Source: Prorocentrum cordatum (taxonomy: Eukaryota > Sar > Dinophyceae > Prorocentrales > Prorocentraceae). Taken from it: a stretch of 32,500 nucleotides of DNA. Each line of letters opens with the position of its first letter. Position 1 is the stretch's first letter. The notes under the pieces were generated by a model. That model ran no database searches. It was not told the origin of the DNA and saw nothing but the letters and a program-made list of their open reading frames with translations. Positions 7,901-16,981 of the stretch are shown one piece after another. The stretch lies in contig CAUYUJ010014355.1 of assembly GCA_963575745.1 (NCBI GenBank), positions 118,162 to 150,661 of the forward strand, written 5' to 3'. Both the position numbers and the translations under genes were made by a program.

Positions 7901-8308
7901 CTGCCTGCATACGCTGCAGGCCACACGACAGGGTCATGCCCCCGTGGCCGAGACCAGGAGACGGGGCCGTCGGGCGTCAACCAAATTAGCCCACAGGCTG
8001 AGGTCCTGCGGGCCAACCGACGGGGCGCGTGCCCCCGTGGCCAGGGCCAGGAGGAGCACGTGCTCCGCGAACGGCGCGCGAGACAGGGCACGCAAAGAGG
8101 CCGTGCTCCGCGCGCCCTGCTCGGAGTAGGGGGCGCCGGAGGCCGTGCTCCAGCGCCCCACCTACCCGCCACCCACTCCGTAGGTGGCCGCTGGCGACGA
8201 GGGGCAATGTTCTCTCCCCTTGGCCCCCTACGGGCAAACAAGGGTGACGATCGGGCTGCTATCCGCCTGTTTTTCTGAGAAGGGGTCCCAATGGCACAGG
8301 TGCCAAAG
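7901..8308. other. GC-rich spacer, no gene supported
   Basis: Several overlapping frames are open on both strands (Gly/Arg/Ala-rich translations) and none stands out. Short repeats of GAGGAGCACGTGCTCCGCG type occur near 8050-8150: GAGCACGTGCTC is a 12-bp palindrome, and CCGTGCTCC recurs twice after it. Confidence 0.45.
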
Positions 8309-8309
8309 A

Positions 8310-8419
8310 GGAGGAGGAGGAGGAGGAGGAGGAGGAGGAGGAGGAGGAGGAGGACGAGGACGAGGAGGAGGAGGAAAGCGAAGGAGGAGGAGGAGACTCT
8401 CTCTCTCTCTCTCTCTCTT
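8310..8419 (+). repeat. GAG tract followed by a CT dinucleotide run
   Basis: GGA repeats to about 8392, then CTCTCTCT from about 8396 to 8419. Confidence 0.9.
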
Positions 8420-8567
8420 CCGCCAGCGGGCGCGCGCCCGCTGTCGCTCTCCGCTTAACCGCTGCAGGCCCCCACCACGACTTTCCGCCCTGCTCCCTCG
8501 CGGAAGGCGAGGCGGTGCGCCAGAAGAGGCGGGGCCCTTCTCTGGGACGCGCCAGGCTCGACGGCCA

Positions 8568-8607
8568 GCGAGGGGGAGGGGGAGGGGGAGGGGGAGAGGA
8601 GGAGGAG

Positions 8608-8641
<34 letters not shown>

Positions 8642-8942
8642 GAGGAGGAGGAGGAGGAGGAGGGGAGGGAAAGGAGGAGGAAGAGGAGGAGGAGGAGGAG
8701 GAGGAGGAGGAGACGGAGGAGGAGGAGGGGGAGGAGGAGGAGGAGGAGGAGGAGGAGGAGAGGAGGAGGAGGAGAAGGAGGAGGAGGAGGGGGAGGAGGA
8801 GGGAGGAGGAGGAGAGGAGGAGGAGGAGGAGGAGGAGGCGGAGGAGGAGGGGGGAGGAGGAGGGAGGAGGAGGAGGAGGAGGAGAGGAGGAGGGGAGGAG
8901 GAGGAGCCGAGAGGAGGAGGAGGAGGAGGAGGAGGAGGAGGT
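8568..8942 (+). repeat. GGA tract, ~375 bp (longest in window)
   Basis: Almost unbroken purines on the plus strand for about 375 bp, mixing GGAGGA, GAGGGG and GAAGAG. In one frame it encodes poly-Glu, in others poly-Gly or poly-Arg. Confidence 0.95.
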
Positions 8943-9075
8943 TTGAAATCCGCGGCCCAAATGAGGTGAGGCCGGCCCGCCCGTCGCACCGGCCGTCGCT
9001 CCAGCGAGCGGCAGCTGCTGGGAAGCGCCCCGGAGTAGGAGGAGCGCGGCGAAGGCTAAGAGGAAGGAGGAGGCC

Positions 9076-9451
9076 CAGACCCCCTCGGACAATGAAAAAA
9101 TCATGACGTTGTTTATACTTTCGGCCTCTGCGGGGCCTCTGGGGGGCCTCATTGCATCCCAAATGCGTCCGCCTCGGTGTCAACAACTCCTCTGGTGTGC
9201 CCGCAACGGTGATTACTTTTTGCTGAGGGGGGGTTCGGAATATGCGTCGAAAAGGGGGTCCGGAATGTCAGGTCGCATTTGGAAGGGGGTCCGGTTTTTT
9301 AGGGGGGGTCGATTAAGAAGGGGTTTGGAGTATACCAGCCCTCGGGGCCGTCCAAACGCGACTCGGGATGCAAAACCGGTCCAGGGAAGACGGGTCGAGA
9401 TCTCCAGGCGTCGACGTCATGGAAGGATCATGCCGTCGGGGGTCTGGGGAG
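9076..9451 (-). repeat. Family A repeat split by a G-rich tandem insert
   Basis: 9076-9160 (CCCAGACCCCCTCGGACAAT, then TTCGGCCTCTG) and 9330-9451 (CTCGGGGCCGTCC, then CGTCGACGTCATGGAAGGAT) are the two halves of one minus-orientation copy. Between them, 9225-9325 holds three to four degenerate units beginning AGGGGGTCCGGAAT or AGGGGGGGTCGATT, absent from other copies. Confidence 0.7.
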
Positions 9452-9600
9452 AAGGGGCGGGCCCTCTCAGAAAGCTCGGAAGTCCCCCCCGGCCTGCTGA
9501 GGAGCTTCCTGCGCCTTCCCCGAAGACGGAGAGAAGTCTTCTCGGGAGGCGCGAGGGCGTCTGAGAAGCCCCGCCGACTTCTGAGACGGCCTCCCCCCCT
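9452..9600. mobile_element. Family K foldback element (copy 2)
   Basis: Shares with 3115-3313 the order GAGAAGGGGCGGGCC, CTCAGAA, GCTCGGA, CCCCGAAGAC, GAGAAGCCCCGCCG and CTTCTGAGA. The inverted arms are less perfect than in copy 1, and the GTGAGA donor strings are lost. It directly follows the predicted minus-strand exon at 9597-9781. Confidence 0.65.
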
Positions 9601-9781
9601 CGCTCGCCGCCGACGGACGGTAGAGAGAAACAATTGCCGAACACTCCCCCTCCCCCCAAACTCGAAGGTGGTACGCGCGGAGGAGACTGCGGTCGACTTG
9701 CATCTCATCAGACCCGCCGCCAGCTTTGAACAGAGGGGGGGGGGAGGCGTTGACAGATGAACGTGGCCCGAGCGTCGCCAT
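9597..9781 (-). CDS. Predicted first exon of an unidentified minus-strand gene
   Basis: Begins at an ATG in the context ACAAAAATGGCGACG and reads about 60 codons with protein-like composition: MATLGPRSS, PPPLFKAGGGSDEMQVDR, SLLRAYHLRVWGEGECSA, then IVSLYRPSAASEGG, where the family K foldback starts. The same frame stays open to 9467 through the element but becomes Arg/Ser-rich there. I infer that the exon ends at or just inside the element. No clear donor was found and no downstream exon can be assigned, because family A repeats follow. No domain recognised. Confidence 0.35.
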
Positions 9782-10614
9782 TTTTGTCCGAGGCCCGGAC
9801 GTTCACCCGAAGGATTTTTTCCGGGAACGCTGGAATCCCAGGATCGTTGGCAAACCGCCCGTCTTGAGAAGCCACCCGTGCCAGAGCGCTTGGGGCGGGC
9901 TTCCGAGACGTCGAATCGGATTCAAGCGGGCGCAGGGACACCAGAGGCGTTCTAGACAGGGCCCCTCGCCATCAGCCAAGCTGCGGGACGAGAACGAGCA
10001 CAGTGGAAAGGGCGCCCGGCCATTCGCCGACGGAGCAGCCCTGGCCACGCAACTCTTACTCGGACCGGAAATGGCGGGCCGGCCAAGAAGAGCGGACCAG
10101 GGAAGGGCGTGCGTCTCGTCGTCCGCCGAGCGAACTGTGCCCTCCCCGCAGGCACTTCCCGCCAGCGGTCTACGGCTGGACCTGACACAGAAGAACATCC
10201 TTCGAGAGCATGAGACTCTCCGCCGGCCGAACTGAAGAACATTCGAGGGTACCCTCCCAGGATGCAGAAGAGAGTACCCAACAAACATGAAGATCAGTAG
10301 GGTACCCTCACCGAACCGACCTGAATCTTATACCTCGGTCCGACGGTAGCGGATAACCTTGAGGTCCCCAAGCCGCTCCCTCCGAGGGCCCCTCTCGTGC
10401 CTCGGAGACTCCTGCCGACGGCCGCCGAGCGGACGGGCCTTTAGAAGGCGCTTCTCACCATGCGCCGCTCGGAAAGAAGCAGGAACTCCGCCAGGCATCC
10501 CCAGTCAGATCACCCCGAATGCGCATCGCCGACAAGCTTTCGGCCAGCGCTGCCAAGCCCAGGTCATGGGACAAGTGGGGTCAGCAGGCACGAGAGGGTC
10601 CCTCATGCCTCCTT
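9782..10614. other. Spacer, no gene supported
   Basis: About 830 bp of mixed sequence. GAGGGTACCCTC (10247-10258) is a 12-bp palindrome; AGGGTACCCTCAC and GAGTACCC recur within 60 bp, and AAGGGTACCCTTTGG is also at 2211. Several frames are open but none has convincing codon choice. Confidence 0.5.
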
Positions 10615-10681
10615 TCTCCTCCTCCTCCTCCTCCTCCTCCTCCTTCCTCCTCCTCCTCCTCCTCCTCCTCCTCTTTTTCCT
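10615..10681 (+). repeat. CTC microsatellite
   Basis: CTC/CCT repeat with a TTCCTCC interruption. The flank 10682-11249 shows nothing I can support. Confidence 0.9.
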
Positions 10682-11544
10682 CATGCGTGATCCCTCGCCC
10701 CCTCTCCTCGTCCCCCCCCGTCATGACTTTCCTCCTCCGACGTGCGGCATCTCGGGGGCGACTGCAGCGCAGCAAGCCGTGAGAGGCACGATCGGTGGCC
10801 GCTCGTCCAGTTGACCGCCGCGTCGAACACCTCCCTCGGAGAGACGTAGAACTCCTCCTGTGCCCCAACTGCGCATGGTGCGCAGGCCCCGTCGGCTACG
10901 TCCGGGCAGCATGCCGCGCCATGCGATTACTCGAGGGAGGCAGACAGCGAGGGAGGGAGGACGAGGTTAAGCTCAACCCGCAACTGCTTACCTGAGCTGG
11001 TCTGGCTGCCGCTGCGACTGTCGGGTGACTTACGCTCACGTTCCATAGCGCCTGTTGCCTCCTCATCAAGGCCACGCGCGCCCAGCAGCGCACGCAATGT
11101 CGCATTCAAGGGTCGCACACAAACCGCATGACGCCCAAACCACATCCAACCAACACGCCCGCCACCCGGCAAGCTGCCTCCCCGCGCAAGACTGCCCCAA
11201 GACGGCCTCAAGTCGGCCTCCACGATGAAGCAGATTCCCCCAAGAAGTCTTAGGTCGGGCATGTCCTCCTACGGGCGGATTTGGGACGAAAAATCAAAAA
11301 TCCGCCGACCCTGTCGGCGTGTGTGAGGGGCTTGTCCGTTCAAGACGTCATCTCCGTCATTCGTTGGTCGTCGTCTCTGTCGTCCCCTTTCCCTGCCTCC
11401 CCCCTTTCCCTGGGCTCGTCGAAGCTCCCCCTTCCCCAGGGACCTCCTCAGCGCGCCAGCCAGAGCAAAGTTCAGCAACGTCGTAATGAAGTCGAACGGA
11501 AACCCCTTCCCTTCGATCCCTCCCCCGCCGGTGGGGAGAGTGCC

Positions 11545-12108
11545 CCAAGAGGCCCGGAAGACAGCCCAAGAGAACCCCGAATGGCCGAACGATCGATCGG
11601 TCCAAGACGCCTTGACGGCCTCCAGACGGCCCAAGAGGCCTGCAAAGCGCCCCAAGAGGCCTCCAGGAGCTTTCCCACGAGAGCCCCAAGAGACAAAATT
11701 CATGGATTTCCCATACGCTTTCGGAAAATGTTGGCGTTCTTGCCTCTTCCGCTCTTCCGCTTACCGACGCGCCAAGACGGCCCAAGAGGCCCCCAAGAGG
11801 GCCCCCTAACGGCCGAAGAGGGCCCCAAGACGGCCCAAGACGCCTCCAAGACGGCCCAAGAGGCCCCCAAGACGGCCCGAACGGACATTTCGAGCTCTCA
11901 GCCCCAAGAAGCCCCCAAGAGGCCTCGAAGAAGCCCCAAGAGGCCCCAAGAGGCTCCCAAGGGGCCCCCAAACTGCCCCAAGACAGCCCAGGAGAGCCCC
12001 AAATTGCCCGGGAGGCCTCCAAGAGTGCCTCGAGACGGCGCAAGAGGAGCCCTGGACGGCCCAAGACGGCCTCAAGAGAGCCCCAGGCTGTCCCAAGAAA
12101 GCCTCTGG
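11545..12108 (-). repeat. CCAAGAGGCC/CCAAGACGGCC minisatellite
   Basis: Dozens of degenerate 10-12-bp units such as CCCAAGAGGCC, CCAAGACGGCC and CCCCAAGAAGC. The minus strand translates in all frames as Leu/Gly/Trp/Ser-rich repeats (LGPSWGPLG, LLGRLGG). The same unit continues outside the putative element at 12490-12890. Confidence 0.85.
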
Positions 12109-12109
12109 C

Positions 12110-12300
12110 CTCCTCCTCTTCCTCCTCCTCCTCCTCCTCCTCCTCCTCCCCTCCCCCTCCTCTGCTCCCCCTCCTCCTGCTCTCCTCTGCCTCCTTCTCC
12201 TCCTCTTGCTTCTCCTCCATATCCTTCTCCCCCCTCCTCCTCACTCATCCACCTCCTCCACCCTTCCTCCACCTCCCACTCATCCTCCTCCCCCTGCCCC
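12110..12300 (+). repeat. CTC/CCT tract
   Basis: A clean CTC block near 12110-12160 decays into CCTCC/TCATCC-rich polypyrimidine sequence up to about 12300. A short CACACACA run is at 12370-12383. Confidence 0.85.
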
Positions 12301-12489
12301 ATCCCTCGTTTTCACCCTCGTCGTTCTCAGGGTCGGCGGCATCGGCCGTAAGGCCTTCGCAATAATCAAACACACACACACACCCATATAGTCAAAAATG
12401 AATAGAAAAATCGTCCCCCGACGATTCATTTCCTGACTATGTTTGGACATTTTCTCTATAAGGGGGACACGCCCGACTTAACAGAGGTC

Positions 12490-12890
12490 CCCGAGATGTT
12501 TCCAAGACGGCCCGAGATGCACCCGTGGTCGGCTCAAGACGGGGGATGGCCCCAGCCGGCCCGAGAGGCCCCCAAGACGCCTCCAGCAGCATCTCCAGCA
12601 TGCCAGCGCCACTGCGTTCCTCTGGCTGCCCGTTGCTCTCATAGCGCTCCCGCCTCTTCGGGCCTCCGGCGCCCCAGGTTGGCCCCCAGGATGGCCCCCA
12701 GGATGGCCCCAGGGCGGCCCCGAGAGGCCCACAGGACGGCGCCCAGGTGCCCGCAGGGGGACAGACGACTGCACAGGGAAGGGCCCCACGACGGCCTCCC
12801 AAGGCCACGAGGTCCCTCAGAGACCCCGCGAGGCCCCCAAGAGGCCCGCGAGAGGCCCCAGGAGGCACCCGAATGTCCCAAACCCGTCAA
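12490..12890 (-). repeat. CCAAGA/GGCCC minisatellite, second block
   Basis: Continues the 11545-12108 repeat type (TTTCCAAGACGGCCCGAGAT, GGCCCCCAGGATGGCCCCCA, GAGGCCCCCAAGAGGCCCGC). GCCCCCAGGATG is repeated back to back near 12680-12700. Confidence 0.7.
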
Positions 12891-13056
12891 GCACCGATGG
12901 CCCCCCCCTCCCCCCCTCCCGGATCCCGACTGCCATCAATTCGCCGCCGAAGAATCATTTGCTCACAACTGACCCCCCCGGGAACTATCCCACGGAGACC
13001 GGGCCGATGCGATTGATGTATCATCCCGGGCCAAGGGACCGCCCCACAGATGGAAG

Positions 13057-13190
13057 GGGGGAGGAGGAGGAGGAGGAGGAGGAGGAGGAGGAGGAGGAGG
13101 AGGAGGAGGAGGAGGAGGAGGAGAAAGGAGGAGGAGGAGGAGGAGGAGGAGGAGGAGGAGGAGGAGGAGAAGGGAGGAGGAGGACCTCCT
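13057..13190 (+). repeat. GGA tract
   Basis: About 130 bp of GGA repeat, with one AAAGGA and one AGAAGGGA interruption. Confidence 0.95.
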
Positions 13191-13329
13191 CAGCCTCCCT
13201 TCTCCCCCGTCCTGCAGATGGCAGTGGTGGTGGAAAGCTGGCCCATCAAACCATACGGCCAACATCCACGATGTCTCTGCCACTCTCTAGCGAGACCATG
13301 CGGGCCCAACGATCGCGCGCATGCAAGGG

Positions 13330-13496
13330 TTAGGTCGGGCAATGTCCTCCCACAGGCAGATCCTGGACGAAAGATCAAACATGGCCCCCCAAAACATGCC
13401 CCCCAGTAGTCAGAAGTTGGTAGAAAAATCGTTCCCCGACGATCTTGTTCGACTAAGTTTGAACGTTCCTCCTGCAGAGGGACCCGCCCGCCTTCA
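13330..13496. mobile_element. Family B foldback element with target-site duplication (copy 3)
   Basis: The ends are TTAGGTCGGGCAATGTCC (left) and CTGCAGAGGGACCCGCCCG followed by CCTTCA (right), inverted relative to each other; 167 bp. The flanking 8-mers TGCAAGGG (13322-13329) and TGCAAGAG (13497-13504) agree at 7 of 8. The interior carries the family's GACGAAAGATC and AGAAAAATCGTTCCCCGACG blocks. Non-coding. Confidence 0.8.
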
Positions 13497-13679
13497 TGCA
13501 AGAGTCGCGCAGCACACGTCGAGCTCCCCCCGCCGACTCTCCAGCGAAGCATACCATGTGCGGGGGGGGCCACGCGCGCGCTTCCCCCGTGCGCGCGCGG
13601 CGGCATCGGCAAAAACCAGCTCGCTCCATGCGTTGTGCTCGCCGTGGCGCTCGTGTCAAACTTCTGCGCGCGCGCACTC

Positions 13680-13837
13680 TTAGGTCGGGCGTGCCCCCTG
13701 CAGGGGGAGCCCGGACGAAAAATCCAAAGTAGTCCAAAAGTACGCCCGCATGATCAAAAATGGTCGAAAAATCGTCCCCATATTATTTTTTGACTATTTT
13801 TGAATGCTCCTCCTGTAGAGGGACAGGCCCGACTTAA
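13680..13837. mobile_element. Family B foldback element with target-site duplication (copy 4)
   Basis: 158 bp, ends TTAGGTCGGGC and GCCCGACTTAA. Flanking 8-mers GCGCACTC (13672-13679) and GCGTACTT (13838-13845) agree at 6 of 8, both differences being C/T. Subterminal GACGAAAAATC and TCGAAAAATCGTCCCC are shared with other copies. Between copies 3 and 4 are only about 175 bp, open on both strands. Confidence 0.8.
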
Positions 13838-13848
13838 GCGTACTTTCT

Positions 13849-14222
13849 CGTCACCCTCGCCGAGTGGTGTCTTTGCCATGGTCATCTTCGTCACCGTCGC
13901 CTTCATCACCAACGCCATCGCCGTCGTCACCACCACCACCGTCGCCATCCTCGTCGCCATCGTCGCTGCTATCGCCCTCGTCCATCTCGCCATCACAACA
14001 GCTGTAGACGGGGCGTGCGGGAGTCCGCTGCACGGGGTCCACTTCGGCAAGCGTATTCGGAGCAAGCCCGAACTCGCAACACATTTTTCCCGCCGGCGGC
14101 GAGGCAGAGGCAGTCCGCTCCAGCGCGTGGTCATCCCGGGCAGGCGAAACAGGCGAATTGGCAGGCGTGCAAGAGAGGGAGGAAGAAGACGAAGGCGGCC
14201 GCGCGGGCCGAACCCGCAGCAC
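13849..14222 (-). CDS. Possible acidic C-terminal exon, unidentified
   Basis: Minus frame with good C/G third positions: PANSPVSPARDDHALERT, SPPAGKMCCEFGLAPNTL, AEVDPVQRTPARPVYSCCDG, then an Asp/Gly-rich tail ending in HGKDTTRRG and a TGA at 13851-13853, just outside family-B copy 4. The 5' boundary is unknown. A second minus frame just upstream (PYHLHTQTAPDDQLLAGTGG, around 14210-14330) also looks coding and would need a splice to join. On the plus strand the same DNA reads as a hydrophobic run (VIFVTVAFITNAIAV), so the strand is not certain; the GAC/GGC repeat nature of 13855-13995 could produce both patterns. Function unknown. Confidence 0.3.
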
Positions 14223-14752
14223 ACGCTGTGGAGCAGGCAGGACCTGCCCCGCCGGTCCCCGCCAGCAGCTGGTCGTCTGGAGCCGTCTGCGTGTGCAGGT
14301 GGTACGGGTCGACCTCCGCGGCCCCTCCCCGCGCAGGAGGGGCGGCGGGCCCGCCCTCGCAGCTCAGCAAGACAGGACACGGGATGCTGCCCCGACTCCT
14401 TCCATCACGGCCTTCCAGCCTCCTCCCCATCCTCCTCAACCTCCACCTCCTCTTCCGTCCTCCTGCTCCTCCAACCTGTTCTTCCTCCTCCTATTTACTC
14501 CTCTTCTCCCTACACAGTGGTCCTCTTCCTCCTCCAGAATCGTCAGTCCTCCACCTGCTCCACCCTGCTCCCTCCTCCTTCCCCTACCTCCCCCAGCCGC
14601 CGTCCCGGCTGCGAGGTCCCTTTCAGCACACTAGGTGCTGCTGCAGGACCCCGTACATCGGGACAGCTGCCATGCGCGCCGGCCGCCGCTTTCGCTCCTG
14701 GCATGCTCCGGCTGGCCGCGCTCACGAGGCAGATCCGGGACCCTCCCCGAGG

Positions 14753-15046
14753 CTCACACGCGTTGTTTTTCGGCGACTGGGCTATTGTGCGCGCGTGGGC
14801 CGTGCGCCTTGGATCAAGGACGTCGCGTACTTGGCCAAGCACTGCTTGCACTCGGACGCCCCAGCGGTTCCGTCTGGCATCTGGCAGCCACCAGGTTTCG
14901 CGCCCGAGGCCCCTGCGATGCAGTTGGACACGCTGATCACGGCACTCGGCGTCGTTGCGCCCGCTGTCGAAGCGGTTGTGCCCATGGGGATGAACAAGCA
15001 CGCAGGCCCTCCAGAAGCTGCTGGCAGCTTGTCTGGTGGAGCGGAG
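14753..15046 (+). CDS. Predicted penultimate exon, unidentified protein
   Basis: Plus frame with balanced codon use: VVFRRLGYCARVGRAPWIKD, VAYLAKHCLHSDAPAVPSG, then QLDTLITALGVVAPAVEAVV, ending SLSGGAE. It stops being spliceable at GAG|GTGGGC (donor at 15047-15048), phase 0. The acceptor CTGCCAG at 15140-15146 is also phase 0, so the intron is 100 bp and contains an in-frame TGA, which supports its removal. The 5' end is not fixed: the frame stays open to about 14015 but becomes Pro/Ser/Arg-rich. A minus-strand frame over the same DNA (VSNCIAGASGAKPGGCQMPD) is a rival reading. No domain recognised. Confidence 0.4.
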
Positions 15047-15146
15047 GTGGGCATGCCCTGCCGCAGCAGCAGCCACCTCGCCTGACATGCCGCTGCCGCC
15101 GCCGACAATTTCGTCACGATCTGGAGAGCCTCACAGGATCTGCCAG

Positions 15147-15311
15147 CGAAGGATCTCGGACATTCTCTCGCAGTACGACCCCGACTCTTTGTTCAGGATG
15201 GACTCCTGGCTGACCAAGTACAAGGGCTCGGAGGACAGATTCTATGTCAAAGAGTGCAAGAAGTACGGTGTCCAGCCGTCTCCTCTCTATGAGGATCGTC
15301 CTCCTGACTAG
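15147..15311 (+). CDS. Predicted terminal exon of the same gene
   Basis: A 54-codon block followed by a TAG at 15309-15311: RRISDILSQYDPDSLFRMDS, WLTKYKGSEDRFYVKECKKY, then GVQPSPLYEDRPPD. Codon choice (AAG, GAC, TAC, CTC), the charged and aromatic composition and the absence of any repeat make it one of the most convincing coding blocks in the window. It joins 14753-15046 in frame across the predicted 100-bp intron. It would be a soluble, charged C-terminus. I do not recognise the family. Confidence 0.6.
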   Translation, partial: RRISDILSQYDPDSLFRMDSWLTKYKGSEDRFYVKECKKYGVQPSPLYEDRPPD

Positions 15312-15652
15312 ATCTGTCTTGCCCTTAGTTCCGAGTGTAGCTGAGTGGCGTGTAGCGTTGGTGCCGGCTCTCTCGTCGTGGGGCGCCCCCATTCGCTCTC
15401 CCCGTGGGCTCTTTTTGCTTGTGCCCCCACCCGGCACCTCTTTTCATTTTTTCTCCTTTGGGGGCTAAGCCGGTGGTGGCGTAAGTGGTGGATCCTCGTG
15501 AGGTCCTATGCGCCACCCACTGGCTAGCCACATTGTTCGAGCACGCCACCTTGCGAAGCCGCGCGTCGCATCATCACCCCTACCTCCCTGGTGCTGCTCC
15601 GCTGGCTTCCCCCATCCTCTACCCGTGGCGGCGCGCGGAGGGGGGGCGGGCT
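15312..15652 (+). other. Probable 3' untranslated region and spacer
   Basis: Follows the TAG at 15311. T-rich stretches (CTCTTTTTGCTTG, TTTTCATTTTTTCTCCTTTG) occur within 150 bp. No AATAAA signal seen, and no coding block supported up to the foldback at 15653. Confidence 0.4.
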
Positions 15653-15773
15653 GGGGGGGGGGAGGCTTCTTAGAGGGAGGCTGCTTCTCAGGAGGCGCCG
15701 GCCTTCCGTCTACAGAGAAGGCCCGCGCCTTCTAAGCAGCAGCCTCCTTCTACGAAGCCTTCCCCCCTCCCCC
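15653..15773. mobile_element. Family K-like foldback (copy 3)
   Basis: Two arms of roughly 54-61 bp with a very short loop: the left (GGGGGGGAGGCTTCTTAGA, then GGAGGCTGCTTCTCAGG) pairs with the right (AGCAGCAGCCTCCTTCTACG, then AAGCCTTCCCCCC). It shares the GAGGCTTCT/CTTCTCAG vocabulary of family K but not the K interior. Could extrude as a cruciform. Confidence 0.65.
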
Positions 15774-16082
15774 TGCCCCCCTCTGCGCGTGGCCGATGCC
15801 CCCTCCTCCAGAGGCTCCCGGGATCACCAGGAGCCTGCTGCGGCCCCTGGAGACCTCTCTGTGCTCCTCCAGAGGCCCAGAGATGACCGAGAACGTCCAG
15901 AAGCCTTGTGCTTCGATCCTTCCTCCCCTTCCTCCATCCTCCTGCTGCTGCGAGCTCCCCTCACGAGAGCGAGGTCGGGGCGACGCAACTTGACGAGCAC
16001 ACGAGTTCGAGAGAGGAAGAGAAGTTGGAGGCGAGGGCCTTGATCTCCTGTCGAATCAGCGGGCAGCAGTCAGGCGAATGAG

Positions 16083-16215
16083 AGGAGGAGCGGGGGAAGA
16101 GGAGGAGGAGGAAGGAGGGGGAGGAGGAGGATGGGAATGAAGACGAAGGGAAGGCTACCTCGTCGTCATCCTCCTCCTCCTCCTTCTTCTTCTCCTCCTC
16201 CTCGATCCTCCTCCT
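16083..16215. repeat. Facing GAG and CTC tracts
   Basis: 16083-16140 is GAG-rich and 16169-16212 is CTC-rich on the same strand, so the two could pair as a hairpin. The 15774-16082 stretch before it shows no supportable gene. Confidence 0.75.
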
Positions 16216-16384
16216 GACGGTGCGAGCCCCGGATCTCGGCACTTCAAAGATGGGGCCCTGTGGCGAGGAGGCGGTGACCCATTTAGCTCCAACCTGGAAG
16301 CCCCTTCCCATCCGCAGGGCCCCACCTCCCCCCCGGGCCCTCGCTTCGAACCACCGAGCACCCCCCCGCCTCAACCAGCTGTTT

Positions 16385-16597
16385 GGACGCCCCCAAGTGG
16401 GTACGGACACAAATGGGTACGATGATGCTCAACAACAAACGTTGTCCAACATCGACAGCGGCTGCTCTTAGGCAAGCGAACTTGTGTCCCCAGTGGACAA
16501 GATCCGCGGCGACGCCGACAACGAAGCCTGCTCAGAATGAACAAGAGCTGCTAGTGGACTTTGTACCCATTGTTTCCGTTCCTGTTTCCCAGACCCG
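16385..16597. mobile_element. Family N foldback element (copy 1)
   Basis: About 213 bp, homologous along its length to 17598-17809: GGACGCCC, AGTGGGTACGG, CAACATCGACAGCGGCTGCT, CCGCGGCGACGCCGACA, AGCTGCTAGTGGACTTTGTA, CCCATTGTTTCCG. The ends are inverted (GGGTACGGA...AATGGGTAC against GTACCCATT...TCCG). Family A starts where it ends. Non-coding. Confidence 0.75.
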
Positions 16598-16790
16598 ACG
16601 TCGTGATTCTTTCATGAAGGGACCTCCAGAAGTCTGGACCCCTTCCCAAGGAACGGTTTTTCATCCTGAGTCGTTTTTTGACGGTCCCGAGGCCTGGTGA
16701 GGGGCCCCCGAGACCGAAAACAGTAAAAATCCTCCCGTCGTGATTTTTGTCATGACTCGAGGGGGTATGGGTTCGATTCCCCCGGCACCA
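16598..16790 (+). repeat. Family A repeat, plus orientation
   Basis: GTCGTGATTCTTTCATGAAG, CTGGACCCCTTCCCAAGG, TTTTTCATCCTGAGTCG, TTTTTTGACGGTCCCGAGG, then GTCGTGATTTTTGTCATGAC and GAGGGGGTATGGGTTCG. It includes GGTTCGATTCC, identical to a pol III B-box consensus, but has no A box or cloverleaf, so no tRNA is called. Confidence 0.8.
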
Positions 16791-16981
16791 GCAGCATGTG
16801 CAGCGACGGGAACCGGCTCATCAGCGCCACCGAGGTGTTCGCCTCATGTTACACAGCGGGCGGGCCCCTCTGCAAGCAAGCGAACGGGCGGGAGAATCCT
16901 CGCGAGCGTGTCGCGGGCGGGGCGTTCCCCCCGCTTCAGCATGTGCAGCGACGGGAACCGGCTCACCAGCGCCACCGAGGT
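16791..16981 (+). repeat. Direct duplication of a 44-bp coding-like segment
   Basis: CAGCATGTGCAGCGACGGG followed by AACCGGCTCATCAGCGCCAC and CGAGG at 16791 is repeated at 16938 with one difference. Translations are MCSDGNRLISATEVFA and MCSDGNRLTSATEVRA. A shorter relative, AISAAEVFAF, is at 17985-18013, after another family A copy. This may be exon shuffling or a repeat travelling with family A. The following 16982-17286 has no supportable gene. Confidence 0.7.

Larger units (their letters stand above)
11250..12481. mobile_element. Putative 1.2-kb family B element
   Basis: The left end TTAGGTCGGGCATGTCCTCC at 11250 and the right end GCCCGACTTAA at 12471-12481 match the termini of the short family-B elements, including the subterminal GACGAAAAATC on the left and AGAAAAATCGTCCCC on the right. 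The flanking 8-mers AAGAAGTC (11242-11249) and CAGAGGTC (12482-12489) agree at 6 of 8. The interior is not transposase-like: it holds CCAAGAGGCC repeats and a CTC tract. It may be one expanded non-autonomous element, or two broken copies around unrelated repeats. Confidence 0.5.

Noticed and set aside
8184-9186. Long ORFs on both strands through the GGA tracts
   Set aside because: They are poly-Gly/Glu/Arg or poly-Ser/Leu/Pro readings of trinucleotide repeats and exist in all frames.
11357-12351. 300-350-codon ORFs on both strands
   Set aside because: They arise from the CCAAGAGGCC minisatellite and CTC tract; repeat units determine the peptides in every frame.
16760-16790. tRNA or tRNA-derived SINE from GGTTCGATTCC
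   Set aside because: The string matches a B box, but there is no A box at suitable distance and no acceptor, D or anticodon stem. Other family A copies read GGGTCTGGGTCGACC at this point, so the match is probably accidental.
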